Below, in pieces: positions 1 to 11,474 of a stretch of 43,714 nt of DNA. The stretch comes from a bacterium. GTDB lineage: Bacteria; Auribacterota; UBA3054. The notes beneath the pieces were generated by a model that saw only the letters and a list, made by a program, of their open reading frames with translations, ran no database searches and had not been told where the DNA came from. The translations under genes were made by a program, and so were the position numbers. Where the stretch lies: NCBI GenBank assembly GCA_017554565.1, contig JAFZID010000197.1, positions 1 to 43,714 of the forward strand. Direction: 5' to 3'. The first letter of the stretch is position 1; the number at the start of each line of letters is the position of its first letter.

Positions 1-335
1 ACCGAGACCAGGGCCGGGATCTTCGCGCCCCGGGAGGCCGCCTGGAAACGCATCAGAGTCTCCGTGAGTTCCGCAAGCTCCCGGCTTTTGGCTTGCACCA
101 GCGTCTGTCCGTTCAAAACAATCGCTCCCTCTTCGTCAACCTCAATGACCTGCTCGTCCGGCATGAGGACCGCCTCCGTCTCCCGCCCTTCCCCCGGCAG
201 GGAAAAGCCCAGATCTCCTTCCGTCTTGTTCAAAGAGCAGGCGGACATGAAATAAATTAGAAGCAAGAACGTGCAGTCTATCATGGAAGAAATGGGGAAG
301 CTTATTTTGCCTGTTTCTTTTTTCTCCTTTCTCAT
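1..335 (-). CDS. ExbD/TolR-type biopolymer transport protein (partial, runs off left edge)
   Basis: Second of two adjacent ExbD-like proteins; the first 111 residues are present and the C-terminus lies beyond base 1. It reads MRKEKKETGKISFPISSM..., with a short charged cytoplasmic N-terminus, then one hydrophobic segment (about residues 18-37, IDCTFLLLIYFMSACS) and the start of a periplasmic domain. ExbD proteins form the pore of an ExbB-ExbD motor that uses the proton gradient to drive outer-membrane work. The conserved membrane Asp is seen in MIDCTFLLLIYFM. The start ATG (335-333) shares one base with the upstream exbD stop (TGATG), which implies translational coupling. A competing longer frame in this stretch has no ExbD character and is a shadow. 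The family is clear; whether it serves TonB, Tol or another partner cannot be told. Confidence 0.85.
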   Translation of the reverse strand, partial: MRKEKKETGKISFPISSMIDCTFLLLIYFMSACSLNKTEGDLGFSLPGEGRETEAVLMPDEQVIEVDEEGAIVLNGQTLVQAKSRELAELTETLMRFQAASRGAKIPALVS

Positions 336-745
336 CAGCTCTCCTCATAGACGGAAAAGATTATTTTCGCCAAGCCCGCTTCCGCGCAGAGCTTCACGAA
401 CTTTTTCGTTACCATGCTTTTGCTCCTTCGATCGATCCTTAAGAGCACCGTGCCCTTGGGCGTCGCTTTCGCGAAAGCCTCCAGTTCCTTTTTCGCTTCT
501 TCAACGTCCGCCTTCCTGCCGTTGATGAGGCAGCTCTCGTCCCTTAGGATCGTCAGCGCGCAGAAAGCTTCCTCGCCTTCCCTTTTCCCGAAGTTTTTTA
601 CTTCCGGAAGCTCCAGGTCCTCCGGCGTGCTGAGGTTCTGCATGGTGGCGCTGCACATGAAAAAGATCAAAAGCAAAAAGACCATGTCGATCATGGGCGC
701 CATGTCCAGCTCACACTCCGCTTTCTTTTTCCTTGGCGGCCGCAT
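335..745 (-). CDS. ExbD/TolR-type biopolymer transport protein
   Basis: 136-residue ExbD family protein. The N-terminus is basic (MRPPRKKKAECELDMAP), followed by one transmembrane helix containing the conserved Asp (MIDMVFLLLIFFMCSATM, about residues 18-35), then a periplasmic domain of about 100 residues. I start at ATG 745 rather than the longer open frame up to 844 because AAGGAGG lies five bases before this ATG and the longer form would extend deep into exbB. The start overlaps the exbB end by 35 bases. Together with the following ExbD it would give an ExbB motor with two different ExbD subunits, a layout seen in several PVC and Bacteroidota operons. Confidence 0.9.
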   Translation of the reverse strand: MRPPRKKKAECELDMAPMIDMVFLLLIFFMCSATMQNLSTPEDLELPEVKNFGKREGEEAFCALTILRDESCLINGRKADVEEAKKELEAFAKATPKGTVLLRIDRRSKSMVTKKFVKLCAEAGLAKIIFSVYEES

Positions 746-1514
746 TTTTCCTCCTTTTCGGTTTTTCCTTTCCCTCTTCTTCTCCCAGACCGAGCTTAAC
801 CCTGACTTTTTCCCTTGCCAATCCCGCTCCCGCGTATATGTCAATCAGTTCCGTCACCTTCGCCAGCAATTCCCTTTCCCTGACGTCGAAGCGGCTCTTC
901 AAAACGAAGAAGGAGACCATAGCCGGGATGCCTACTATCAAGCCCGCGGCGGTGGTAAGGAGCGCCTCCCCGATATCGCCAGCCAAAAGCTCCGGTTTCC
1001 CCATGCCGCCCAGGCCTATCTTGGAAAAGGCCTTGATCATGCCGGAAACCGTTCCCAGCAACCCCAGCATCGGGGAGAGCGCCGCGATGGTGGACAGCAG
1101 GTTGAACCAGAACTGCATGGCGATGCTTTTGCCTTCCCACTTTTCCAGTACCGCTTCTTCCGCCTGCCGCCTCTCTTCCTTGTCGAGAGGATACTTCAGT
1201 TTTTCTATCCCCGGCGCCAAAACCAGCGCCAGAACGCTTTTGCCGAGCGCCAAAAGATCGAGTGTTGCTTTAAGGTCTCTTTTGTAAAGCGCGGCCTCCA
1301 ACCTTTCCGGAAGTCCCTTGGGTATGAATTTTCCTTTGCGCGTCTCGAAGAAACTGTAAACCGTGAGCCAGACTACCACGCAGGAGCAGAGCGCCAGAGG
1401 ATACATCAGAGGCCCTCCTGTTTTGAAAAGCCCCAGGGCGGTGGTGGATAAAGATTCCTCTTCCCCGAAAGCGGAAAGCGAAGCGAAAACAAACAAAGCG
1501 ATCAATGATCTCAC
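711..1514 (-). CDS. MotA/TolQ/ExbB proton channel family protein
   Basis: 267 residues. There is a probable signal peptide (MRSLIALFVFASLSAFGEEE), then one membrane helix (about 35-57), a cytoplasmic loop, and two closely spaced helices (about 134-160 and 187-205) in the MotA/TolQ/ExbB arrangement. The stretch SPMLGLLGTVSGMIKAF is the family hallmark (GLLGTV.GMI..F). The tail is Lys/Arg-rich and cytoplasmic. ExbB pentamers surround ExbD and conduct protons. The start overlaps the end of the upstream TPR gene by four bases (1511-1514). The cleavable signal in front of the first helix is a variant seen in some ExbB proteins and absent from E. coli ExbB. Confidence 0.92.
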   Translation of the reverse strand: MRSLIALFVFASLSAFGEEESLSTTALGLFKTGGPLMYPLALCSCVVVWLTVYSFFETRKGKFIPKGLPERLEAALYKRDLKATLDLLALGKSVLALVLAPGIEKLKYPLDKEERRQAEEAVLEKWEGKSIAMQFWFNLLSTIAALSPMLGLLGTVSGMIKAFSKIGLGGMGKPELLAGDIGEALLTTAAGLIVGIPAMVSFFVLKSRFDVRERELLAKVTELIDIYAGAGLAREKVRVKLGLGEEEGKEKPKRRKNAAAKEKESGV

Positions 1515-2350
1515 GGCAGCAACTCCTCGGTGTAAGTGTTTATCAAGTGCGTCCTGGTGTAGCGGTCCCCTATTTCCAGCCAGCGCAGGATGAGCTTCCT
1601 GTGGCGCCGGTAGGCGACTTCCTTATATTCGTTGGTCAGTATCCCGGCCAGGCGGACGGCCGTTTCCCGATCCCCCGCCCGCAGAGCGCAGACGCTCCCC
1701 AAAAAGAGGCAGTCCGCAGCGACTTTTCTCTCAAGCGCCCAAAACATAGGCGGCGGCAGAAGATAAAAAAGCGCGTTCCTGAAATCCTCCTCCCGATACA
1801 AAATGCGTCCCATGTAGTAATGCCAGAGCGCCGCGGTCTCATCACTTCCTTTTTCCCAAGCAAGCTTTTCCAAGACTTCCCTGGCCTTCTTGTGATCCTT
1901 GGTCTTCCAATGGCAGATGCCCAGGTACAGCCCGGCCGCCTCTTCTTTGCTTTTAGAAAAATAGCGTTTGGCCTCCTGGCAGCGCCCGCAGTTGAAAAGC
2001 AATTTCCCGTAAGCGAAATACGGCGCCTCCGCTCCGCCGGGCCACCCGGCGGCCCAGGAATAGAGCTCCCACAATTCTTTGCCTCGTTCCAGCGCCCGCT
2101 TCTTTTTCGGCCCCCGGCGGTAGCTCTTTTCCGCCAATTCCGTCAATTCCACAGGATCCGTGAGCCTCAGCTTCGACACCTGCTCCTTTTTGGCCTGGCA
2201 CTTCATAAGGGAGCCGTCCTTGGCGTAGCGCTCGTAAACGATGGCGTTCTCTTCGTGATCCAGCAAACGCCCGCTGAAACTCTGCCCGGACTGCAGCGTA
2301 AGCCTTATCGGCAGCGCAACGGACAGCAGCAGCCAGTATGGTCTTCTCAT
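1511..2350 (-). CDS. TPR-like envelope protein of the ExbBD operon
   Basis: 279 residues from ATG 2350. The start is chosen because it overlaps the upstream stop as ATGA and begins a short signal-like segment (MRRPYWLLLSVALP). Residues about 20-65 form a small beta-rich region (SGQSFSGRLLDHEENAIVYE...), reminiscent of SH3/LSM-like modules placed before TPRs. Residues about 80-270 are helical and repeat-like, with TPR-style alternation (YFAYGKLLFNCGRCQEAKRY, LYLGICHWKTKDHKKAREVL). I do not recognise a named family. Position between a large TPR protein and ExbB suggests a periplasmic scaffold or load of the ExbBD motor, by inference. Confidence 0.7.
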   Translation of the reverse strand: MRRPYWLLLSVALPIRLTLQSGQSFSGRLLDHEENAIVYERYAKDGSLMKCQAKKEQVSKLRLTDPVELTELAEKSYRRGPKKKRALERGKELWELYSWAAGWPGGAEAPYFAYGKLLFNCGRCQEAKRYFSKSKEEAAGLYLGICHWKTKDHKKAREVLEKLAWEKGSDETAALWHYYMGRILYREEDFRNALFYLLPPPMFWALERKVAADCLFLGSVCALRAGDRETAVRLAGILTNEYKEVAYRRHRKLILRWLEIGDRYTRTHLINTYTEELLP

Positions 2351-4848
2351 AGATATCCCCTCTCCTTCGCTTCCTTTTCCGTGGCAGCCCAATCGTTCGT
2401 TCTGCCCAGCGCCTTGAAACACCCGATGCTTTTGGCGTAGGCTTGTTTCACCGCTGACTTTTCCCCCTGGTACATGACGTAAACGCGCTGGTAATAGCCC
2501 AGCGCCTCACCCGGTTTTCCCGCTTTCTGATAACAATCTCCCGCCAGCAATAGCAAAGCGGCTTTTTTCTCAGGAGGAAGCCCCTTCTGCCCCAGAAGCG
2601 CCAGGAACTTCTGCAGCGCGTCCTCCGTTTTCCCTTGTTTGAAAAGCGAAAGGCCCTGCAGCTCGTCCCTGCGGTAAAGGTCCTCCATGCGCGCAAAAGC
2701 TTCTTCGCCTTCCTCCAGATAAATTTCCGCTTCCGCGTATTTTTTCTTTTCCACGCTCATGGCGGCCAAAAAGAGCCAGCCTTCGGAGGAAGCCGGATCT
2801 TTGGGGAATTCTTCCGTCAGATACTTCGCCAAGGCTTCAGCCTCGCTTCCCTGTTTTTCCTCCGCCAGAACGAGCCGGCGCCTCAAGCTTTCCGGCCCCA
2901 GCGTCTGAAACTTCAATTTCCCCAGCCCGGCGTCGTCTTTCAAAAACAAGCAGGCCTTGGCGTAAGATCCCGTTTTGCCTTTCTGCAATTCCACCGCGGC
3001 TTCTTTTTTCAGCGCTTCCTTATAAGCCCCGGCCTCCTCCGCAAACTGAGCTCCCGCGGCCAGCGCCCCAAGCGCTTCCCCCTCCGCAAGGTCGTCCTTG
3101 GTCTTCAGCCAAAGCTTATTCGCCGCGCTCCTGGCTTTTTCCTTTTCCCCCAGGATCCGGCAGGCGCCTAGATAAGCGCTGAGCGCTTCGCCCCTGAAAC
3201 CCGGCGTTCCTTCCGCGAGCAGATACGGCTCCAGCAATTCCACAGCGAGCCTCGGCCTTCCCAACGCTTCGTAAACTTCCGCCGCCTTCAGAAGCGCGTA
3301 GCAGGCGAAATTGTCCGGTCTTTCTTTTTCCCGCGGCAGATTGTCCTTATAGGCCGCCAGCGCTTCCACAAGTTCCCCTGTGGCTCCCAGGGCGTCGCCC
3401 AGGGTGTTCTTCACCTCTTTAGCGTTATCGTACTCGGGGTAGCGCTCCAAGACCGCTCTCAGGGCCTTCTGGGCCCCGGAATAGTCTTCCTCCCGGTAGA
3501 GTATGGCCGCCAATCGGAACTCCACGTCCGCCATATGGGTATTCTTGGGATATTTTTGCTTGAAAGCTTTGAAGGTCGCTTCCGCTTCCTCGTCCAATCC
3601 CTGATAATACGCCAGCATGCCTTTCCAGTACGTCGCCTCTGCCGACAGCTTGTGCTCTTCCCCAAACTCCGCCAGCCAGGCCTCCGTTTCCATAAGAGCC
3701 GCTTTTTCCTCACCCAGGAAACCCAGCGCGCAGGCCGCGTACAGTTTCGCTTCGCCCAGCAATTCGGAGGAAGGATGTTTTTTGGCAAAATCCAGGAACC
3801 TGTCCCGCGCCCTCTGGTATTCCATGGCCCTAAGGGCGCCCTGGGCCGGCAGCAGGGCCAGCGCTTCCAATTCATCGTCTTTAAGCTTTTCTCCTAAAAG
3901 CTCCGCCACACCCTTGTCCAGCCGATCCAGGTAACCGCCTTGCAGACAGGCGTAGCAGCCCAGCTTTTTCAAGCCCACCTTTACGAAATCATTGGTGGTC
4001 ACCCTGACGCCTTCCTCGCAATAGACCGCGCACTCCGGGTAATAGCAGGCGTCGTAACAAGCCCGGGCCAATCTCGCCAGCCTCGCCTCGCCGCAGGACG
4101 CTTTGTCCGCCAGACGGTAAGCCGAGAGCGCGCCGGCGAAATTATTGCTCATGTACATTACGTCCCCCAGCCGCAGCGCCAGATAATTTCGCAAAGCTTC
4201 GGAATCTTCTTTCCTGTTCAGCGCCAGCCCTTCCCTCAGCCACAAAAGCGCAGCGTTCGCCTTCCCGGTTTCCAACAGACACCAGGAAAGATTTAGCGTT
4301 GACAGCGCCCGCAGCTTTTTCACCTCCTTCACTTCTTCCCAATAGGGCAGCGCTTCCTCGTAGCGCCCGGCCTTTGTCAGGGACAAAGCCAGATTCGCTT
4401 TCACCTCCGCCGCCTCGCCAACTCCCGCCTCCAACAGCGCGCGGAAGGTGTCCGCCGCGGACATATAAAGGCCAAGCTCCATTTCCGCCATCCCGAAGCC
4501 CAGGCGGGCGTTCCCGATCTCCGAAAACTCCGGATACTCTTTCCCCACCTTGGCAAACAGATCGGCGGCTTCTTCGAAGCGTTTTATCTTATAAGCCGCC
4601 AGGCCTCCGAAATAGGTCATACGGGGAAAATAGTTCGTCATCTCCTCCTCTTCCCCGTAGCGCGCCAGAAACGTGCGCGCCGCTAAAAAGGCGTTGGTCG
4701 CCTCTCCTCTTTTCAGCGAAGCGTAGGTAAAGCGAAACAGTCCCGCAGAATCGAGCTCGTCAAGATCCCCGGCGCGGCAAAAGCCGCACAAAGCGGCCAA
4801 GACCGCCGCAAGACACAAATCCAATTTCAGTTCGCGCGATAGATCCAC
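2347..4848 (-). CDS. Large secreted tetratricopeptide-repeat protein
   Basis: 833 residues, started at a GTG (4848) with GGAAG six bases upstream. A signal peptide is visible (hydrophobic LCLAAVLAALCGFC, cut near RAG). The rest is alpha-helical repeats across the whole length, with many TPR-type A/Y/G/A patterns such as AYKIKRFEEAADLFAKVGKE, and an Ala/Glu/Lys/Leu-rich composition. TPR arrays of this type bind protein partners; in ExbB-ExbD operons they are usually periplasmic components of trans-envelope machines. First gene of the operon at 4848 down to base 1. No catalytic motif seen. Confidence 0.85.
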   Translation of the reverse strand: MDLSRELKLDLCLAAVLAALCGFCRAGDLDELDSAGLFRFTYASLKRGEATNAFLAARTFLARYGEEEEMTNYFPRMTYFGGLAAYKIKRFEEAADLFAKVGKEYPEFSEIGNARLGFGMAEMELGLYMSAADTFRALLEAGVGEAAEVKANLALSLTKAGRYEEALPYWEEVKEVKKLRALSTLNLSWCLLETGKANAALLWLREGLALNRKEDSEALRNYLALRLGDVMYMSNNFAGALSAYRLADKASCGEARLARLARACYDACYYPECAVYCEEGVRVTTNDFVKVGLKKLGCYACLQGGYLDRLDKGVAELLGEKLKDDELEALALLPAQGALRAMEYQRARDRFLDFAKKHPSSELLGEAKLYAACALGFLGEEKAALMETEAWLAEFGEEHKLSAEATYWKGMLAYYQGLDEEAEATFKAFKQKYPKNTHMADVEFRLAAILYREEDYSGAQKALRAVLERYPEYDNAKEVKNTLGDALGATGELVEALAAYKDNLPREKERPDNFACYALLKAAEVYEALGRPRLAVELLEPYLLAEGTPGFRGEALSAYLGACRILGEKEKARSAANKLWLKTKDDLAEGEALGALAAGAQFAEEAGAYKEALKKEAAVELQKGKTGSYAKACLFLKDDAGLGKLKFQTLGPESLRRRLVLAEEKQGSEAEALAKYLTEEFPKDPASSEGWLFLAAMSVEKKKYAEAEIYLEEGEEAFARMEDLYRRDELQGLSLFKQGKTEDALQKFLALLGQKGLPPEKKAALLLLAGDCYQKAGKPGEALGYYQRVYVMYQGEKSAVKQAYAKSIGCFKALGRTNDWAATEKEAKERGYL

Positions 4849-4926
4849 TTTTTCTTCCGTTTAAAATTACTTGGCGTTCCCGCCTTATAATATATAACGG
4901 ACAAAAAAGCGAAAAAGTTGCGCGGA
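4849..4926 (-). promoter_or_regulatory. Probable promoter region of the TPR-ExbBD operon
   Basis: Short AT-rich gap between the TPR gene and the beta-galactosidase stop. On the minus strand a TATATT/TATTAT cluster (about 4888-4895) could be the -10, with only a weak T-rich -35 near 4912-4918. The later leader holds a small GGCG-GGAA-CGCC hairpin (4873-4884). No terminator for the beta-galactosidase gene is evident here. Low confidence in the exact elements. Confidence 0.3.
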
Positions 4927-8255
<3,329 letters not shown>

Positions 8256-8273
8256 ATTTATTGCGTTGTTTCA

Positions 8274-8504
8274 AATTCGTGGCACAGTGTGCCACGAATT
8301 CAAAAACGCTTAACAGCTTGCAAACGCGTAACTTCAAATTCGTGCCACAGTGTGGCACGAATTCAAAAACGGTTAAACGCTTGCAAACACGTCACATCAA
8401 ATTCGTGGCACAGTGTGCCACGAATTCAACAAAAAGGCCTCAAGTACATAAGTTGTTCATAATTGCCAACTTCAAATTTGTGCCACACTGTGGCACAAAT
8501 TTGA
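8274..8504. repeat. Array of four perfect palindromes, three at a 63-bp period
   Basis: Four inverted repeats with centres at 8287, 8350, 8413 and 8488. Copies 1-3 (8274-8300, 8337-8363, 8400-8426) have 13-bp arms and one central G; copy 4 (8472-8504) has 16-bp arms and a central C. Half-sites: AATTCGTGGCACA in copies 1 and 3, AATTCGTGCCACA in copy 2, AATTTGTGCCACA in copy 4. Every difference in one arm is matched in the other, so palindromy is kept. Copies 1-3 are spaced by exactly 63 bp, and the spacers between them resemble each other (shared CTTGCAAAC). The stretch lies between the tRNA-Arg terminator and the nuclease gene. It could be a set of operators, REP-like hairpins or nuclease targets. 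An open frame that crosses the array in one frame is a by-product of the period being a multiple of three. Confidence 0.93.
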
Positions 8505-8557
8505 TTTTTGTTTTTCTGTCTCTTTTTTCCCTACACAAATTTACCGAAAAGGAGGAC

Positions 8558-8584
8558 TTGCAACTTTTTTGCTTTTTATACAAT
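8558..8584 (+). promoter_or_regulatory. Possible promoter of the DUF1016 nuclease gene
   Basis: TTGCAA (8558-8563) and TACAAT (8579-8584) lie 15 bases apart, a short spacer, in AT-rich DNA about 50 bases before the ATG. It sits just after the fourth palindrome, so a protein bound there could control it. Confidence 0.35.
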
Positions 8585-8633
8585 GAGGTTAGACAATAAT
8601 ATTTTTAAGCCTTAACAAAGGAGCGTCGTATTT

Positions 8634-9659
8634 ATGAACCCACCAAATTATATATTCGATAAAAACAAATCTGAGAAGATTTATTCCTCCATACGATCTT
8701 TTGTAATCACTGCTCAAAACAAAATATATACAGCTGTTAATTCTGCCATGATTGTCGCATATTGGGAAATTGGAGAACAGATATTAAAACATTGCGGGGA
8801 AAACGATAGAGCAGAATATGGTCAAAACCTCCTTAAATATCTTTCTAGTCGATTAACTCCCGAGTTCGGAAAAGGCTTTGGCGAAAGCAATCTGCGTAGA
8901 ATGCGTCAATTTTATTTAGCATACCCTGTGCGCGATTCTTTATATCCCGAACTTAGTTGGTCGCATTATCGTTTGCTAATGAAGATCACAGATAAAGCTG
9001 CTCGTGATTTCTACACGGAGGAATGCGTCAAGGCCGCCTGGAGCGTTCGGCAGTTGGAGCGGCAGATCAACACGATGTATTATCAGCGGCTTCTCGCCAG
9101 CAAAGACAAAGATGCCGTTAGAGCTGAAATACAAAAAACCGAACCAAAACCGGAATATGAAAAGGTCGTCAAGAATCTTTATGTCATGGAGTTTTTACAA
9201 ATAAAGCCTGACACCAAAGTTTATGAAGAAGAAATTGAGCAGGCGTTAATCGACCACTTGCAGCAATTTCTTTTGGAGCTTGGGCGCGGTTTTTCCCTTG
9301 TCGCCCGGCAAAAGCGTTTTACGCTGAACGGACAGGATTTCTTTATAGATCTGGTGTTTTACAACTATATCCTGAAATGTTTTGTCTTGATCGATTTGAA
9401 AACGACCAAGCTCACGCATCAGGACTTAGGGCAAATGCAAATGTATGTTAATTTCTATACGAGAGAATTGATGAATGAAGGCGACAATCCGCCCATCGGA
9501 ATCGTACTATGTGCCGAGAAAAACGACGCTGTTGTCAAATACACATTGCCCGTAGATAACAACCAGATCTTCGCATCAAAGTTTTTAACCTGCCTTCCTA
9601 CGGAAGAAGAATTAAAAAGAGAATTGCGCCTGGACTCGTTTATAAAAATCGAGAAATAA
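8634..9659 (+). CDS. DUF1016/YhcG-family PD-(D/E)XK nuclease
   Basis: 341 residues. The N-terminal DUF1016_N helical domain (about 20-165) contains SNLRRMRQFYLAYP and LSWSHYRLLMKI. The C-terminal nuclease domain (about 180-335) has the fold's motif as FFIDLVFYN...VLIDLKTTK, followed by GQMQMYVNFY. The usual E-x-K is D-x-K here (IDLK), within the tolerance of the fold. The family resembles E. coli YhcG and is predicted to cut DNA; its biology is poorly known. AAGGAG lies 10 bases before the ATG. The gene runs against the direction of its neighbours, is AT-rich in its first third and richer in GC around 9000-9130, and ends five bases from lpxK with no terminator. It follows a palindrome array, and the whole looks like an acquired insert. 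Confidence 0.88.
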   Translation: MNPPNYIFDKNKSEKIYSSIRSFVITAQNKIYTAVNSAMIVAYWEIGEQILKHCGENDRAEYGQNLLKYLSSRLTPEFGKGFGESNLRRMRQFYLAYPVRDSLYPELSWSHYRLLMKITDKAARDFYTEECVKAAWSVRQLERQINTMYYQRLLASKDKDAVRAEIQKTEPKPEYEKVVKNLYVMEFLQIKPDTKVYEEEIEQALIDHLQQFLLELGRGFSLVARQKRFTLNGQDFFIDLVFYNYILKCFVLIDLKTTKLTHQDLGQMQMYVNFYTRELMNEGDNPPIGIVLCAEKNDAVVKYTLPVDNNQIFASKFLTCLPTEEELKRELRLDSFIKIEK

Positions 9660-9664
9660 AAAAG

Positions 9665-10831
9665 CTATCTGCTGCAGATCTCTTCCACCATGTGGACAAA
9701 GTTTTCTTTGCCGGTTTTGATGTTGAGAGAGACTTTGAGATAGTAAACGGGAGGGGGATTCAGTTCGAGGCCGGCTCTCACGGAGAAGCGCACGGCGTCT
9801 TTTTCCGTGATGAGGATAGCCTGGCAGTCGAAGTTTTTGGCGGTCTCGTAGATCTTCTCTATCTCGTAGCGCATGAAGCGGTGATGATCGGCGAAGAAAC
9901 GCTTGGCGTTTATTTTCGCGCCGTTCTTTTCCAGGATAGCGACGAAGCCCTCGGGTTGGGCGATGCCGGTGACGACCATGATGGGAAGGCCCTGGAGAAG
10001 CGAGACGGGAGATTCTTTTTCCGTGTGGACGCTTATGAGTTTGTCGGGCTCGTACTGGCAGGTGAGGATGTCGGCTTCTTTGTTGTAGAGACGGATGTCG
10101 GCGACGAGGTCTTCGTATTTCTCTTCGGTAAGATTTTCGGCTTTGGTGATGAAGATATGGTCGGCCCTGCTTAGGCCCTCTATGGGCTCTCTCAGAAGGC
10201 CGGCTGGCAGGATCCGGCCGTAGCCGAAGGGACAGTTGGCGTCGATCAGGACGATGTCTTTCTGGCGGCGCATTCTCAGGTGCTGCATGCCGTCGTCCAG
10301 GACTATGGTGTCCACGCCGAATTCCCGCATGGCATAGCGGGCTCCCCGCACTCTGTCGGGGTCGGTTATGACCACGACGTTCTTAAGCTCCTTGGCGAGC
10401 ATGTAGGGCTCGTCGCCGGCAATCTTGGGGGATAAGAGCAGGTTCTTGCCGTCGCAGACGACCTTGGTCTTGTTGCTGAAATCCTTGTGCTTCAGCCTGA
10501 AGCGCAAACTCGGAGAATGGGATTTGTAGCCGCGGCTAACGATGGCGACTTTTCTTCCGCCCTTGGACAAGGCCTGGGAAAGCAGCGCCACGACGGGCGT
10601 TTTGCCGGTGCCGCCCACGGTGATGTTGCCGACGCTTATGACGTAGCAGCCGGGCCAGTAGCGTTTGCAGTAGCCCTTTCTGTACATGGCGTTGCGGATG
10701 GAAACGATCCCGCCGTAAAGTTTGCCGAGGACTCTCAGGACAGGCCAGACGAGGTAGCGGCGCCAGGTGGTGTCGTTACCGGAAACGAGCCGTTTCCATT
10801 TCTGCTCTCTTGAGAGTTTGTTTTTTCTCAT
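9665..10831 (-). CDS. lpxK: Tetraacyldisaccharide 4'-kinase (lipid A synthesis)
   Basis: 388 residues, slightly longer than the usual 320-360 because of an N-terminal extension. LpxK phosphorylates the 4' position of the lipid A disaccharide at the inner membrane. The P-loop is GNITVGGTGKTP (68-79), the classic LpxK form, and the downstream DDGMQHLRMRRQKDIVLID matches the family. The start ATG overlaps the coaB stop (ATGA). Last gene of the ten-gene minus-strand run; it converges with the nuclease gene. It implies an LPS-bearing outer membrane. Confidence 0.95.
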   Translation of the reverse strand: MRKNKLSREQKWKRLVSGNDTTWRRYLVWPVLRVLGKLYGGIVSIRNAMYRKGYCKRYWPGCYVISVGNITVGGTGKTPVVALLSQALSKGGRKVAIVSRGYKSHSPSLRFRLKHKDFSNKTKVVCDGKNLLLSPKIAGDEPYMLAKELKNVVVITDPDRVRGARYAMREFGVDTIVLDDGMQHLRMRRQKDIVLIDANCPFGYGRILPAGLLREPIEGLSRADHIFITKAENLTEEKYEDLVADIRLYNKEADILTCQYEPDKLISVHTEKESPVSLLQGLPIMVVTGIAQPEGFVAILEKNGAKINAKRFFADHHRFMRYEIEKIYETAKNFDCQAILITEKDAVRFSVRAGLELNPPPVYYLKVSLNIKTGKENFVHMVEEICSR

Positions 10832-11472
10832 TTCTTTTTGGCTTCCTGCTCGGCGAAGTCTATGAGTTTTCTGGCAACGGAGGCTTTGCTGATCAAGCCC
10901 AGGCGTTCCTTTTCCTTTTTGGGATAAAGGAAAGCGGCGTTCAGTTTCCCTGAGGCGAAGCCGGCCAGGGGCTTGGAGACGTCGTTTGCCACGATCATGT
11001 CGAGGCCTTTGACAAAAAGTTTTCTTTTGGCGGAGGCTTCCATATCCTCCGTTTCCGCCGCGAAGCCAATTATGGTTCTTTTTCCCTTGTCAGGGGAAAG
11101 CGATTTAAGGATGTCTTTCGTGCGGACCAGTTCCAGGATGGATTTCTCGGCGATCTTGTGCTCTTTCTGTTTCAGCTTTTTGGCGGGCTTGAAATCGCTG
11201 ACGGCCGCGGTCATGATGAGGACGTCGCAGTTATTGAATTCCTTCTTCAGAGCCTGGTACATGTCCTCGGCGGAGACGACGGGAATGTATTTGCAGCCTT
11301 TGGGCGGCTTAAGGTTGACGGGCCCGCTGACCAAAACGCACTCATAGCCTCGCTTTATTGCTTCCCTGGCGACGGCGAAGCCCATTTTTCCGGAGCTGGG
11401 ATTGGAGAGGAAACGGACCGGATCGATGTATTCCCTGGTCGGGCCCGCGCTGACTAAAAACTTCAAAGCCAT
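10828..11472 (-). CDS. coaB: Phosphopantothenate-cysteine ligase domain protein (stand-alone CoaB)
   Basis: 214 residues. CoaB joins cysteine to 4'-phosphopantothenate using CTP. Motifs: LVSAGPTREYIDPVR and FLSNPSSGKMG near the N-terminus, MTAAVSDFKP in the middle, IIGFAAET later. I start at ATG 11472, two bases after the coaC stop, since the longer open frame would overlap coaC. In most bacteria CoaB is the C-terminal half of a CoaBC fusion; here a stop codon and a new start separate the two. No frameshift remnant is seen, as each half has its own start and is intact. Confidence 0.92.
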   Translation of the reverse strand: MALKFLVSAGPTREYIDPVRFLSNPSSGKMGFAVAREAIKRGYECVLVSGPVNLKPPKGCKYIPVVSAEDMYQALKKEFNNCDVLIMTAAVSDFKPAKKLKQKEHKIAEKSILELVRTKDILKSLSPDKGKRTIIGFAAETEDMEASAKRKLFVKGLDMIVANDVSKPLAGFASGKLNAAFLYPKKEKERLGLISKASVARKLIDFAEQEAKKK

Positions 11473-11474
11473 GA

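Noticed and set aside
8274-8504. CRISPR array
   Set aside because: Only three or four units, each a perfect palindrome, with spacers that resemble one another and no cas genes nearby.
8261-8599. A 112-codon plus-strand open frame crossing the palindromes, with repeated FKFV-QC-TNS segments
   Set aside because: It is open only because the 63-bp period is a multiple of three; the repeats themselves create the peptide. No ribosome site and no relation to known proteins.
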